Below, piece after piece: positions 9,960-23,829 of a stretch of 64,000 nt of DNA. The stretch is from Cardinalis cardinalis. Lineage: Eukaryota > Chordata > Aves > Passeriformes > Cardinalidae. Where the stretch lies: contig JACDOX010000155.1 in assembly GCA_014549065.1 (NCBI GenBank), forward strand, positions 1,163,631 through 1,227,630, in the 5' to 3' direction. Positions within the stretch are counted from its first letter, which is position 1. Every line of letters begins with the position of its first letter. The position numbers and the translations under genes are program-made. A model generated the notes under the pieces. It was not told where the DNA came from, did not search any database, and saw only the letters and a program-made list of their open reading frames with translations.

Positions 9960-12690
9960 AGTCAGACAAAAGACCTGAGACTTTAATGGAGCACCAAATC
10001 CACCAGCNAGGCTTCCAGTTTAATAGTTCCCTACTAGATGGGCAATTTTTAATCCATTCAACTGGCACCATATATTAATTTTTCAATATTCTTTTGGAAT
10101 CGTTCATTAATTTGGAGTGGGTTTACTTGCAGTAATCAAAATGTCACACTGCAGAAAGGCAAAAGCCTTACAGAATTTGACCACCCCAGCCTTGCTACTT
10201 TTACCAAACCAACTTGCAATCCTGTCAAAAAATCACATTAAATTTGACAAGATTTGTTTTTACAAACATATATTGAGTGGCATTAATTACATTTTCCACC
10301 ATTAATTCTTTATGAAATGAGTCTGAGCTAATCTATTTCATTATTTTCCCCAGAGAAAAGGAAGCCTGGCAATTATTTAGGTCACAAGATTGCCTTACTT
10401 ACAGCCGTCTGAAAGTTCATGGTCCAAAACTTAATAAAAGCCACACTTAATTGAAGTTTCTACTTTTGTCTATTTATTAAAATCCTTTGACTATTAACAT
10501 ATTCCTCATTTCCTAAAGGGTAGAGGCCCAGTGACTGCCTCGTGCCTTTTTCCTTTCCTTACTCTCTTATCTACACCCAGATAAGATCTNTGGTCCCTTT
10601 GGAGTGATTCTGGATTGTGCCTTTTACCAGGTAGATAGAAGGATTCCTTTGGAAAGTTAGTCGATAGAACTGCTCTTTGCTTTTAATGCTAANTTCAGTG
10701 CTACAAACTTTCTCCTCATTTGCCCAGGGACACAGTGGATATCTCTAAGAGCCTCATGCCTCATTTTACCTCTTAGTAATGTTGGAAGCATATATTTTAG
10801 GAGCATTATGAGAACTAATTAGCAAATCTTTCCAAAACTGTGAGGCAAGAGCATATTCCCTTCTTGCATCTATTTCCTTGCATGTACTCTGCTGAGGCAG
10901 AGCCAGGATTCCTCTGTGGCACCCGAAGAGGATGTGTTGGAGGNAGTGGATCAATTACTTGCTACAATTCCAAAGCCTTCAGGCTCCTTGGACAGCTCCC
11001 ACAGTGCCAGCTCTCTCTGCAGGCAGGGGCTCAGTGCCCACAGAAGGCAGCAGCAGTGCTGATATTCTGATATTCTGCTTCCTGACTCGGGCTGGGACAG
11101 GGGCAGTGACAGTGACGCAGGACACAGCGNCACAGCACAGCGCCAGGGCAGTGCGCGGCCCTGGCCGCTGAGTGACTGCCTTCAAAGGGACACATTTNCC
11201 ACTGTTCTGCACACTTGGTGCTAATAATCGTGTTCAAACCCAGCTCGTGACCTTTCTACCTGTTTGTCAACTGTGCAAGAAAAAGGGGTTGTTTTAACTG
11301 CAGCAAACTTCCTACCCAACCACACACCACCTGAGTTTCCTGCAGCTTCCTGCACCATCCAAACCAGCTCTACTCAAAGCACTGCAAAGCCAGATTTTGC
11401 TCATGTAAAAAGCATAATACAGACTTCTGAGTAGTTCTCAATTATAATTCCAGAGATTATTTACCTGATTTTTAGAGTAAATGAACAAATTGCACTTTGC
11501 TTTCCAGTACTGTAGTACTTAGTCTGCTCTTGANTGAATGCAGGATGCACAGTTACATTAAGAATTAATATCTAGTTTTAATATGTTTGCAGTGTCCTCT
11601 ACAAGACTACTTTTTCCTTTGGCAGCCTCAATGCCTATAAAACCCAGACACACACTCATTTCACAGCAGCAATCTTTCCTCAAAAATACAAAATGCTATT
11701 TCTTCTGAGATTGCATGTTAGCTAAAGGAAATGTGCTATGCACCAGGGGATTGATTAAAGTGAAGTCTAAAAAGAAATGAGGGAGAGGGGAAAGAGAGGT
11801 TCTTTTCCTTATTTTTTTNAAATTATTACTCCTTAGAAAAAATCAGGCTCCAAACATCCAGCTGAAAACCTGATTGGAAACAGAAATTCCAGCTCAGAAG
11901 TATTCTGTGATGACTCATGAGAACAATAGTTTAGTGCCTATTGCTTCCAGTTCCCTTCTAATGGCCAGTTTTCACATGTGGACCACCAGGATTAGGATCA
12001 AAGTTGCCTTCTTTAGGGAGCATTTTCATTATTGGCAAGGCATTTGCTAGCACCACATCCACAAACTGAATCAAGAGAAGTGGGAAGTAGAATAAATTGC
12101 TATATGGGGAAAAGCAGATTGAGTGCTCCTGACATGCTAAAGGAATAAAAATCAGCTCTCTGGAAATGTTTGATATATCTGTGAGAAATCCCTGTCTTGG
12201 GATGGACTGTGTAGGAGAGGGAATTAAATATCATATCCAAAAAAACAAATCAAAACCCCATTACAATGCATTTGTTTCTTGAATCTCGTTTTGACAGTCA
12301 GTTTCTTGATTTGCAGGAACCTGACTCATGATAATTAATTTCTTGACATTGGCAGTGACACAAATGCACCTAAATCTCCTTCCTTCTTACCTAGCTCATC
12401 TATTGAAAGGAGACCCTGGAGGGCAACAAAGTCACAGTAACCTAAACAAGCATCNTCTGGAGTACTTCTGAATGGTGACTTTGGACTTTACAGGCCTGCA
12501 GTTTTGGGTAGCATAAAATATTCTTTGTAAATGGATCTTTGGTAAAAAACCCAAAACCATTACTTTGAAAAGAAAAAAAAAAAGTGACCCAAACTGATTC
12601 CATAAAATCAGTTAAGATAGCACATTTAAAATCAACCATAATAGAAAGTGTTGTTGAGGTTTGCCTTCAAGTATAGGGAGCTCACTACAT
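9960..12690. other. Gene-free unique sequence
   Basis: Mostly AT-rich, with no recognised gene or repeat. A moderately GC-rich patch at about 10,980-11,170 has overlapping open frames on both strands, which look like compositional shadows. Confidence 0.6.
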
Positions 12691-12696
12691 CATCTC

Positions 12697-12722
12697 AAAG
12701 TACAGGTAAAGTACAGGTAAAG
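12697..12722. repeat. 11-bp tandem repeat, 2.4 copies
   Basis: The unit AAAGTACAGGT is repeated perfectly twice, followed by AAAG. This is a small replication-slippage product. Confidence 0.9.
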
Positions 12723-12729
12723 AGACATG

Positions 12730-15700
12730 ACTGACTTTTCCATCTCACTTGGTGGTCACTCAGTGACCCCCCAAACCACACAAAGTCTCTGCCTTTGTTC
12801 TGATTGGTTTTGTAGCTCCCAGGACTGGTGCTCTTGGCCATACAGCCTACAATGCTAATTCAAACCCAGCATTTCCGTACTCGTTTAGCAATGAGAGAGG
12901 CAAACATTTGCCCACCTGCTCTGAGCACAGGGAGGTTTCTACACCACACAGCCATTACCCATCCAGCTTTCCCTGCAGAAATTGCTAAAACACCATATGC
13001 TGCAGCTTTATTGGAAGGATAATGAGCCAAGACAGCAGCAGCAGAGCTGGTGGTGGAGAGCCTTGGAGCAGCGCACACCAGGGGAGCAGCTCTGCCCAGG
13101 AGCCCCTTCCCAGGCTGGGGTGGCTGTGCTGGCACCTGGAGATGCTGAGCCCCAGCACTGANCCCCACTCTGGGCACCTGGGCCCCTCTTCTTGAAAGGA
13201 GGGGACACCTCACAAACTCTGCCACGTGAACAACTCCCTCGTGTGAGGAATTGAAAAGCTGCAAGCACCTTCCTTCTGAACAGCAGCTTCCAAATGTGAA
13301 GCTGACAGTTTGGAGACAAAGAGTCCCCCTGGCATATCCTTCAGTTAAGTACACTTTTTTTTCCTACATAACAATAGTCTGAACCTGTGCAAGATCTGTT
13401 CATAAGGTGCTATTGCTTGGCTCCTCCCTTACCACTTGAAATCATGTGAAATTTGGGGTTTTATCACAATATGGCTGGGTTTTGACAACATATTCAAAAT
13501 TATTATTTCAGTTTGGGATATTTCACTCCTTCTGGTATGTGAGGTTTGTTACAACTTTTTATTACTTTTGCAAAATGTCTTGCATTATGAAGAACAATTC
13601 TTATGTATTTCGTGCCATTAAGTTAACCATGAAAAACATTTACATATGTCTGGCAAGAAAGTTTTGTGAAGAGATTCCAGCTAAGTCCTAGTTAAAAGAA
13701 CTTCATGTGTAATAAAGTCCTCAAAAATATTAAAAATCNTATTTAAAGCATTCTCATAAAATGTGTATTGAGAAAAGACAAGTTAATTCTCGAAGGCTCC
13801 ATTATTGAAGCAAAAATTAATATTTGTACTGTTTCTAAATTGGAATAAAATTGCAAGGATGCAAANACTATCCTATATCATAATCTATAAACCAGTCACA
13901 AATGTTAAATCAACTGTAAAAATGATTTAAAATCTACATGACTAATTTTATTAAACTGATTTAAAATCACATTTGTGGTACCTTCATTTATTAACTGTAT
14001 TTCAGACAACACTGTTTATAATGGATTTGCATGAATGCAGATATANGTGGAGAAGAAACTGTCTGTTAAAAGGGACAAGACCTTTCCTCCTCTGTGCATG
14101 TTTTCTGAGCACATGCTTGTGGTAAACAGAAATATACAAATTAAAGATGCAGAGGCCTTGTTAGGTTCTGCAGTCAATTCTCTGCAATTTTATGGTTGTT
14201 CTTTTCAGTTTGCTTATTCATAACACAATGATTTTTGTTCTTTGTTCCAAGCTTAGAAAGCACTTCACAAATATTAATTAATATCTGTAAAACTGTAGCC
14301 ATTTCTAGTATCTTTCTGGCTTTTTGCAGATGGGAGAATTGTGGGCATTTAGCTCTAGCNCAGATCCAACTAAATCAACAAAGCTATTTCTGGTTTATTT
14401 TGGTGGATCCAATTAGAATCAGNAGCTGAACTGCAGACAGATAAGAAAGGGTTCTATGAAAATTTTAGGGAGCTCACAAGCTGTTGCTGCCTTTCCAATT
14501 TTGATTTCCATGGGAGTTAATCCCATTGCATGCTCCTCTTTGGGCACCCACCCCTGGGCACAGGCAGGGCTCTGGTGGTGCCCATCATCACCCCAGGGAC
14601 CCCGGTTTGGTGAGCCCTGGCAGGACAGGGAGGCTGATGCTGGGCACCCACATAGTGCCAGGGGTTCTTGGTCCATCTGTCCTCCCCAGGAGTGCTGCTG
14701 TCTCCTCTGGCTGGGGGCACCACATGGTGACATTGCTCCCTGAGCAGTGCTGGTGGCAGAGACTCTGCTGCTGCCATCCCACNGCACCAAAATCAGCACA
14801 GGTTCTCTAAGTGTTAATTACACTTATGAAAGAGGTGCAAAGTCTTCTCCCTCTTCTTTCCAAACATCACAAATTATGATTCCCTGGGAATAAGGAAAAC
14901 CAAAATGCCAGACTCTCTGCAGGGCAGGCAGGAGTGACCATTCTGTGCCCCACCTGAGGGGGTTGGCTCCAGCCTGTGTAGGGACCCCACCAGCCCCAGC
15001 TGGCCTCAGGCAGATGGTGAGGAGCCCCCCAAGGGGAGCAGTGCAGTTGGGTGGTGGTTGAGGTTCAGGAGTGTGTCCCTAAGCTGGATCCTGAGCATCA
15101 GGGCAAACCTTTCCCCTTTGCTCTGCCCTTTCCATCCTCCCTGAACGTTCTCTGCTGTGAGCTCGTTCAGCAGGGCATGCGCACGCTCGACACCGAGGTG
15201 CAAACCACCTTCAGCAAAACAAATTTTCTAGAGTTCTGGCTGAATAAACCTATTCAGGTGAAATTAAGCTGGACCTGTCTGTGCCCTACAGGAGGACAAA
15301 AAGCCCAGTGTCACATCTGACTTCTTAAATCTGCAGATTTCAGCAATCGTTTGTTTCAAGCGTTATCTCCTCACCAGCACGTACTGACCTTAGACATAAG
15401 GAACAATCAGCAGGATTCATGCAGATAAATATTCCAGTGCACTTTATCTTAGAGAAGCTGCAAACATGTTTGCAAGACAGACACAGTTACTGCTCCTTCA
15501 AGACTCCATATGACCTTTAACATCATTTTCCACAAAAGTTAATTTCTGTGATTAATGCAATGTACTAAAACCCATAAATCTGATCATTTGAAGGATTCAA
15601 ATTAGGAATTATTGACAGCTGATAGAACAGAAGTGCAGAGATGAGGCAGATTTTCTCATCTGTCCATCTAAATGTTGGAATATGTATTGATTAAAATATG

Positions 15701-18700
15701 ACATGGTATAGAACCCACCATAAATCTAAAATCTATTAGATTAACAGAGGCATTCAATTAACATAAAATGACAACCNAAGAAAAAAGCCATGAATGGGGA
15801 CCTATCTCAGTTTGTAATATTTTAACTCACCTATCTGGGCAAATTTTGAGAAAAACAGAGATGTGTGCCTTGTTTCACCTTGGCTCAGTATGTGCAGGGA
15901 TAACCTGAACCCTCAGGTGAATGTAGCCCTTTCCAATTGAAAATACTTACATATTCAAGCTGNGCATAAAGTACAAAATTGTATCTATTACAATAATGCC
16001 ACCATTTTCAAAAATTACCAAAAAGGTCTTTGTTGTGAACAAATCTCCTGGACCTAGAAAGTCCCTTCTATTTGAAGTTACATCAATTATTCCTTCCATC
16101 AAAAAGCTGAAATATCACTAAATGCAGCAAGAGNATTAGCAGAGGAATGAACTTTCCAGGTAGAAACCATGAAAACAACACAGACATACACACATAAAGC
16201 AGAAGAGTCCTTCTGTGAGCAGTGACCCCAAGTAACTCTCAGCCCTTACATGTGTTACTCAGCAAAGTCCAGCTGCAGAAACATCTGGACCCTACAAGTG
16301 CAGATTTTATCCCACTGGGTCCATAAAAATCTTGTAAGGAAGTTCAAAATTTCCTACCACCTAGACCAAAGCAGGCTGCCTAAAGCACCCAGAAGAGATA
16401 CCTTGAAAGAAATAAATACATTAATTTGAGCTTTCTATTCCCTACTTAAAGTAAGGAAGTCAGTGGAGTAGCATGGGAAAACAAATGCCATAGGAATGTC
16501 TGATGTTATAGACACAGAGGAGGCTCAACAAGCCTCACACTTGCCTGGCACTGTTGCCAAATGGGCCTCGTTTGCACAACCTCTGAATGACACAAAAAGC
16601 AGTCTCAGTGATGAGGGGCACATTTTTTTATTGTGCAACTGGTCAGGACTGGGAGGCCTTGCACTGGACAGGCATGGGAATGTGAGGGGAGCACTGGGNT
16701 TTGGGACAGGTTCAGGTGTGCTTCCCACAAGCACTGCTCATTCGTGGTGTCATTCTATTCCAGNTGGGTTTAAAACTGCTCACACTTCAATCAATCTCTC
16801 AGACTTTTTGCAAGTCTGGGAAGCCCTGCCCACATTGCACAAATGCCCTGGCTTGGAGCTCTTGTATGTGCAGGAAGGCAAATTCCCCTTGTGTGCAGGC
16901 TGAGGGGTTTCCTGGTGAGCCCCAGGTGACTCCTGGTGCCCTGTCCTGCTGCTCCCTCTGCTCCCCACCCAGCTGCAGCTCAGCTGCCTCAGCCCCTCTG
17001 TTCTTCTCTCCTTCTGGCCAGCTCATCCCACCCCAGCCGCCTTTTGCCAGCCTTATTCCTCCCAGTGATCAATAATTACCTTTCTCTGCTCCCCCTGATG
17101 GNTTCTGGAAGGGGCAGCCTTATGTCACTGCAGCAATTGAAACCATAATCTGTGCTCTAATGAGTATTTGTCCAGGGTTCACAACGGCAAATGGGAAAGT
17201 GCTAACCCAAAATCCCTGCAGAAGTTGACANGGAAAGGTTGGCTGGCTGGAGCTATACACAAGTGGTGAATTCTCCCAAGAACAAAATTACTATGTATTA
17301 TTAGTCTGCATATTATGCTCACATTTTAAAAGATACTAATTTTCTCTCTTTCTCTCCTTTTCTCCAAAGTACCACTATTTAGGGCTATAGATTCATAATT
17401 GCTCAGGAAAGCCATTGTCTGTGTTCTCTTAATATGTCCATTATATTTAATCTATCCTCAAGCCTCTATTCAAATGCAATTTGTTAATATTTTTATTATA
17501 AAATTTTGTCTTTTCTGTGAAGCTAACTTTCATATTACATTTTCCCCTGAAAGAGAAATTCANGCTCTCAACAAAGAATGTTGCAAACCAGCAGTATGTG
17601 AAACCAGNAAGCTCAAAGCATATTTTAAGAAAATGAGGATTTGTTACATCTTCAANTTATTTATATTGTTTACTTGTAACAATTTTAAATAGTTGATTGA
17701 AAGATTGCTGTTATGAACTGAAAATGCAGGTTTTTGTTCTAAAAAAACATGTAGGATTTCAACAGTTCTTTCAACAACAATCCCAGTTTTTTTACACTCA
17801 GCAACTCAACCAAACTGGTTTTCTCCACCACAGTTAGCAGAGGAAAAACGTTGTTTAATGGACTTGGATTTCNGATGAAAAAACAAGGTTGTTGAAAATT
17901 CTCTAATCAATTCTACTGAATGAAATCAAGAGGAAAGAGTGAAAAAGCCTTCCTTGGAGCAGGTCAGTGTGAGCAGAGAGCTACAGATGTGCCAGGAGAG
18001 CTCCTGATGCAGCGAGATTGCCAAGCTTATCCAGGCACAGCTGCTCCAGCCTCTACAGACAAGATCTGTTCAAGTGCCCAGACTTCTGCACATTTTCATA
18101 AATCAAACTAAACCCATCCAGTCATGTTTTTTCTTACATTCTTATGCTTATAGGAGGCCAAGAACCAAGGAAGTTCATGTTTGGTAAAAAAGGAATATAA
18201 CTGTGGCTTCAACCCCAGAAAACATCCAATATTTTGTCCTGTTGAAGGTACAGGGCTGTATTGTGGTGAGTCAACTAAGAAAAATAACTGCAGCAAATTG
18301 AATAAACAAGTAAGCAAAAATGTCTCACAAACAAATAATTTACTAAAAATACACCACCCCTTTGGACTGAATGTCTTCTGTGCAAGCACAACGGACAGCA
18401 GGCTGAAACAAAAAGTGAACGTGATCTGTTCACAGGGGTTTTGGCAGCAGAGCTGTGCTGGGGTCACACTGACCCTCTGTGCATGGCCAGCTGCAAAGTC
18501 AGGAGAGCTTTCTCCTCTGGAGAGAGACAGAGGCACAGGCCAAAAGTGGGATCCTGACAGGTTTGCAGCAATGCCTGCTGACAGCCTGGGGTGCTCTCTG
18601 CTCTGCTGCCTTCTCCACAGGGATGAGCCCCTGGCAGGAGCAGACCCCAGCAACCCCAGAGCCCTCCATCCAGCCTTGCACCCAAATGCACATAATTCTC

Positions 18701-20540
18701 ACACTGTCCTGCCATCAGAGCCAAAGGAACATACACATCCAGTGTAAAATCCCACTTTATGTTGCAAATTGATTATTACTTCTCACCTGGAAGGATCTGC
18801 CAAGAGTTGCAGTGATTAGGAGGAAAAAAATGAATGGGGAATCACCATGAGATTTTGTATTCTCCTAGCTCTAAAATTGCTATTTGTAGCTTTGAATGTA
18901 GCAATCCTTTGGTGTTAGGGTNTAGTTAAAATAGTCCAGGACTTTCACAGCAAAGGTGGCAGGAATCCATTCCTTTGGCCTGCNAAGAAAAGTTGCTGTG
19001 CAGCACTGACACTCTGTGGCTCTGAGTTTCTGTGAAGAATAACATGNATCTGGGCCACCATCTTGCACATCACTGATACACCTGAGTCTTAAACACAGAG
19101 CCTGGTGGAAGCCAGAGACACATCAGGAGCAAGATGCTCTTTTCCCCCTGCTGCCTACAGGAAANTGGCATTGCCATCCCCCATCTACAGCAGCACTTGG
19201 TGTGGAGGGTGCCCACCCGGGCTGCAGCAGCTCAGGTGTCACTGCTCCCACCTCACATGGGGGCAAATGCACAAATAACACCTGCTGGGGAAGGAAAACC
19301 TGTGTAGTAAGNATGTGGCTTTGGCTCATGTCTTTAACAATTGAGCAGGAGGCCCAGACAAAACCCTTCAGACAAGCAGTGCTGCAGAAGGCCCAGCTGT
19401 CTGTGAGGTGCTCTTTGGGCACTCTAAACAGAGGGGCTCCTGCTGCTCCTGGGTGGTGGCCACAGAATTGGCCCCAGCTCCAAGGGTGAGTCCCAACAGG
19501 TCTGGGAATCAAAGAAAATCTGTGGGTTGGCAATTCTAAGAAGGATGGATTTTGTTCCTGGCACCATGAGACTCCTCTAGGAACATATAGCAGAATACCT
19601 TCAAGGCGAGAGGGCAAGCAAGGTGCCCAGGGAGGGGAAAATAAATGAGTGAGCTGCAGCAGCAGGGACTGCAGAACACCAGAAAGCACACTCGGGGGGA
19701 ANGGGGGATGCCAAGGAAAGAGCTGCCTGTCGGAGGCAGCTCTGGGTTTACAAAGACCACCTGAAGCTGAGCTGGCAGGTGCACAGGGATGAGCTCAGCT
19801 CTTGACAGAAAGATGAGACATCATACTTTGTGTATAATTCCAACTGCACTAACTTACATCAGTATTGAATTTAATTTGAATAATGTTAACAGTCTCTCAA
19901 ACCCTTCAGAAGTAGTTTAATGTCTGCAACATACACTAATGCTGGAAGAAAAATGACATGCTATTGTGTGTTCAGACATCCATAGTATTTGCTATTTGTT
20001 TGGAGTTTTATGGACTTGGGAAGACAGATGGAAATTTTTTTGTTAGAGCAATGCAAATGATAGCAACATTACTGGATGCCTTGTAGGAAGTCTCAGTGTG
20101 ATAGCAAAGCCTCTAGATGTGAAATGTAAATTGAAATTAAGCTTTTCCACCAAAGAAACAAACTAGATTGAGTATGTCTTAGGAAAAAAAAATCAGCAAC
20201 TTTCCCAGTGGACTGAGGGCACACCTCACCACGGCAGTACCTTAATGCAATGATCGTGTTCTTGGCCCCACAGAGGGAACCTGAGCACTGCACGTCCCAC
20301 CACACCTGCCCAAAGCTGCCACACTGCGAGGGCAAGAGGTGCTTGATTGCCTATTTAAGTGCCAAGNGTGGACATTGTCAAGACAAAATCATTCTTCACT
20401 CAGCTCTTCATAAATCCCTTGGGACAAAAAAGGCTCCATCCCATAGATTTTGGGGTGCAGCCGCCGGGAGGAGGTGGCTGCTTGGACTGGTGCAATGGGA
20501 AGCTGTGTCCTGTGCTCTGAGGGATGCCCCAGGCACCTCA
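12730..20540. other. Gene-free unique sequence with GC-moderate patches
   Basis: I see no supported gene over nearly 8 kb. GC-moderate patches at about 13,020-13,260, 14,530-14,790, 14,930-15,140, 16,890-17,050, 18,440-18,680 and 19,130-19,480 give short open frames on both strands with no recognisable family. The longest, about 181-188 codons at 18,108-18,747, are open on opposite strands at once, which argues for composition and not coding. A direct repeat of about 12 bases (TGATTTAAAATC) occurs near 13,924 and 13,960. The intervening sequence is AT-rich. Confidence 0.6.
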
Positions 20541-20548
20541 GCTCTTGT

Positions 20549-20698
20549 GTGAGACCCCTGGGTGAGACCCCTCTGTGACACCCCTGTTCCCTGGGTGAGA
20601 CTCCTGGGTGAGACCCCTCTGCGACACTCCTGTGTTCCCNGTGTGAGATCCTTGGGTGAGACCCCTTTTCCCTGTGTTCATCCCCTGTGTTCCCCCAG
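20549..20698. repeat. 46-48 bp minisatellite, about 3 copies
   Basis: Units beginning GTGAGACCCCTGGGTGAGAC start at 20,549, 20,595 and 20,643, each containing two internal GTGAGAC(C/T)CC motifs and ending with CTGTTCCCT-like sequence. The third unit is the most diverged. It is a short-period array with an internal half-repeat, directly upstream of a GC-rich patch. Confidence 0.88.
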
Positions 20699-20770
20699 GC
20701 GGCTGCGGGGACCGAGCTCCTGCAGGGCGGACACGGCGCCGCAGCGGGGCATGAGCGGCGCCGGATAGAA
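20699..20770. other. Small CpG-rich patch
   Basis: About 70 bases with dense CpGs (GGCGGCTGCGGGGACCG, GGACACGGCGCCGCAGCGGG). It follows the minisatellite and is followed by an A-rich run. This echoes, in miniature, the arrangement of A-rich and CpG-rich blocks at 7.1-8.1 kb. It is too short for a typical promoter island. Confidence 0.6.
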
Positions 20771-20788
20771 CAGACCCCAGTTAGGGAA

Positions 20789-20821
20789 ATAAAAAAAAAA
20801 AAATAAAAATAAAAAATAAAG
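20789..20821. repeat. A-rich low-complexity run
   Basis: An A run broken only by single T residues, (A)nT type, about 33 bases. It may be an old retroposition tail or simple low complexity. Confidence 0.85.
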
Positions 20822-20873
20822 AGGCTAAGGAAAAGAAAAAAAGGAGTTGGTCCTCCTTGTTCGTGGGTTGTGA

Positions 20874-20887
20874 GCTCCCTCTTGTGG
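20874..20887 (-). promoter_or_regulatory. Weak CTCF-like motif
   Basis: Plus-strand GCTCCCTCTTGTGG resembles the reverse CTCF core with about two mismatches (the form GCGCCCTCTTGTGG is a known variant type). The evidence is weaker than for the site at 7,446, and chance is a real alternative. Confidence 0.25.
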
Positions 20888-20899
20888 CTCTCCCCAAAT

Positions 20900-21915
20900 T
20901 TCCAGCTCTTTCCCAGCTCCCTGAAACCCACAGCGATGTGGAGCTGGGTGAGCGCCCACTGATCTGGCAGGACTACTTCCCCACACACCACCAGTACAGC
21001 CACCTTTCATCCCAGTAACTTGCTGCTTTACGTCTCGAGTTCTACTAAAACCTTTAATGTAATAAATGAAGGCTCTCTGTACACGCTCCAAGCCCACAGC
21101 AGCTCAAAGGAAAGGGTGCAGCTGAAGCACTGCCCTGTGCAGGAGAGCCCTTGACCTGCCCTGCAGGACCAGGGGAGCACGGAAAGTCCTCTGCCAGCTC
21201 TCGTGGCTGCTGGGGGGTCCCTGGTACCGCCTCCCCTCCTGGATGCTCACAGGGGACCACTCCTCTGCTCTCCTTCAAAATTCAGGTCAGCAGCAGCATC
21301 GCTGAGCAGCACAGCCCCCCCTCATTTCTGGGTTTCCCCCAGGCTGAGCCGGTGGCCTTGCAGAGAGCTCATCCCTCCNTGACCTATCCCACCTCTGAAA
21401 TCAGAGTCCTACAGCTGATCAGGAAATATTTGCATTACACCGCTGCCAGGCCCTATGTTTTCCCCAGTTATCCAGTTTTCTTTCTGAAGTATCCAATTAG
21501 GTAACTTTTCAGGGAGAGGAAATAGAACTTTGGGAGGTGGTTTCTTACCCGCTTATAACGGGGTGAGCCTTGCTGTGCCAGTTTGCNGCTACCACAGCCA
21601 CAAAGTGACCACTCAGCCCACGTGCTGCAGGAATCCTGGTGCCCCACTCCGGACCCCAGGACTTCCCTGAGCAGCAGCTCAGCCCACTGGCAGCATCTGA
21701 CAGCAGCATATGCTTTTACATCTACCACAATGGCTAGAGGGGTTTTTGGGACAAAGAAAGATATAAAAAACCATGGCTGAAAAACAGGTGGCCCTACAAT
21801 ATTTTNTTTTTACACAGGTGCATCGTTTAGCTCTATAACAAGTCAAAAGGAAGGCTTTGCAGCAAAAGAAAAAAGCCTTTACCAGGAACACAGGGACAGG
21901 ACTTTTCTGTGGTTC
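20900..21915. other. Gene-free unique sequence
   Basis: Mixed composition and no recognised gene. Short frames on both strands between 21,054 and 21,728 do not resemble any family I know. Positions 21,000-21,080 are AT-rich with a few CpGs. Confidence 0.55.
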
Positions 21916-21923
21916 AACTCAAA

Positions 21924-22035
21924 CTAACTCCTGTCACACCACTTTCATTTTGAGTAAAATCAGCTAAGTTTCACCAAGAAAGCAAAGAAAACAGAACTAT
22001 GATATCTGTAAAGCACCTTACAACACCTACTTCCA
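21924..22035. repeat. Duplicated segment, copy A
   Basis: A 112-base segment from CTAACTCCTGTCACACC to ACACCTACTTCCA recurs in direct orientation at 24,456-24,562. The alignment is clear over nearly its whole length: about five substitutions, plus a short region near the 3' end where copy B is 5 bases shorter. This copy is not flanked by direct repeats, which suggests it is the source. It does not resemble a known transposon. Confidence 0.93.
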
Positions 22036-22039
22036 ATAA

Positions 22040-23825
22040 AACTGATAAACATGGGGCTTTGAAAGTGATCAGATGTCAAGGCATTAAATAAACAGCTCTT
22101 TACTGAATTTTTGGCATGTTTGAACCCCAATATCATGGAAAGGGTCCTCTCTTGAATGTACCCTTCTAGGAACAGCTTCAAATTAAGATGAGAGAGGTGT
22201 AAAATGCAGAAGAGTGGAAATGATGCAAGACATGCTGCAGAAATTAGCTCTTGTTTGACAAGTGATCATGTTTCTTTTACAAAAACTAAATCAAAAAAGT
22301 CTTCACACTACAATCTACAGCTGAGTTTCTTCAAATGCTTCTGGGATGTCACTGCAAAAGCATATAAGCCAAACAAGCAAGCCTTGCAAAACACAGATAT
22401 GTAATTCTTCCTTCAGACACAGGACTATTGCTAAGTAAGAAAAGATGGATGAGTGGCNGCAAAGAATGTGTGTCTTTCAAAGGGGAAGCTACCAAGCTAA
22501 GCAGCTCAGTACATNTGAAATCATAGGAGCCATACAAAAGTCTGAGAGTAAGTGCAGTTTTCTATGAAAACCTCTGATATTCTGCAACNAGAATATTATG
22601 TGTCCTTTTTTCCACATCCATCCTGACCACAGAGTGCACGTGACATGACTTTCCGTGCATCATATGAGTTAAGGGCACATTAGCATTCTGAGACCTCTGC
22701 CTTGTAATGAAAAGAAGGAATCAAAACATTCAAGTTACACAAGAAAGAAAACTTATAAAACTGCCATCTCATGAATGTAATTTATTTGTTTGGAAAGACA
22801 AAGGATGAAACATTCCCACAGACTCAGAAAGTCTCCGCAACCACAGGGCAGGGAAGCACATGAATATGCCAGGCAAGAAGTTTTCAATCCCTGGTGCCTC
22901 AGCTAACAAAGGNGAAGGAAACTTGTCAACCAACTGTGTTCTTCCCACTCCAAATTTCAGGNACCTATGCAAAACCCAGAGATGTATTTACAAAATTTCC
23001 ACTAATAGACAGGAGACTGCAGATAGCCTTCAATCAGTTTTATCCACCAGTGTGAGATATGATCACATTTTTCCATTTAATTTCATTACAGAGAAAGAAC
23101 ATCCAGTATTTATATATAATTTTTTCTAATTGGGCTAAGTGTTCCTGTGTTAAAGCTGAAGATACCCTTACTNTATGTTTTATTTGCAAGCCCTTGAGAG
23201 GAGATCTGAAGCTTGTTAGCAATGCCACAGGCCCAAATGTGCAGTGGAAGAGTGGCCCTTAGGCAGGTCATTGCACTGCCAAATACTACAGGTCCACATT
23301 TAGGAGTGGGANGCTGACTGTGGGTGACTCATGGAATTCACAGAACCAAAAAAATAAAGGCTGAATTAATAGATAACAACTGACACTGATGCCTAGATGA
23401 TCACCACAGCCAAATGATTTTATGTCATTCTTCTTTTACCTACTATAGGCCTGCTCTGAATAAGGGTGCAGCTCCACAGAGTAACAAGTGATGTGCTTGT
23501 TCAAATGTGGATTTAAAAAGTCAGAGCTGAAGCAAAGCTGCCCAGATAGCTGGATGTTTGTGTACACAAGTCNTGAACATACAAAGTGTCACAAAACAGG
23601 ACATTTTCCTCAGTAAGGAATCTGAACAAACAGCAGGAGGAAAACCTGGTCACTGATCAGGAAATCAGGTTAAGTTTTGGGGAAACACCTCACAGAAGTA
23701 NCTCCAAATTTTTCAGCCAGCCCAACTGAATTGCTTTCCAGACCNGTAGAGAACCTGGTGGGACATGAGTGCCAACAGTGCTCTGAGGTGTGTTGTACCT
23801 GTAGCATTTGGGAGCCTCCACCTGT
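22040..23825. other. Gene-free AT-rich sequence
   Basis: No gene or recognised repeat. N characters become dense from about 23,700 (several per 100 bases at 23,838-23,902), in the 3' tail of the neighbouring CR1 element. This may reflect polymorphism or mis-mapping of repeat-derived reads. Confidence 0.6.
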
Positions 23826-23829
23826 AGAG

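Noticed and set aside
18108..18747. Opposing frames of 181 and 188 codons
   Set aside because: Both strands are open over the same GC-moderate patch and neither resembles a known protein.
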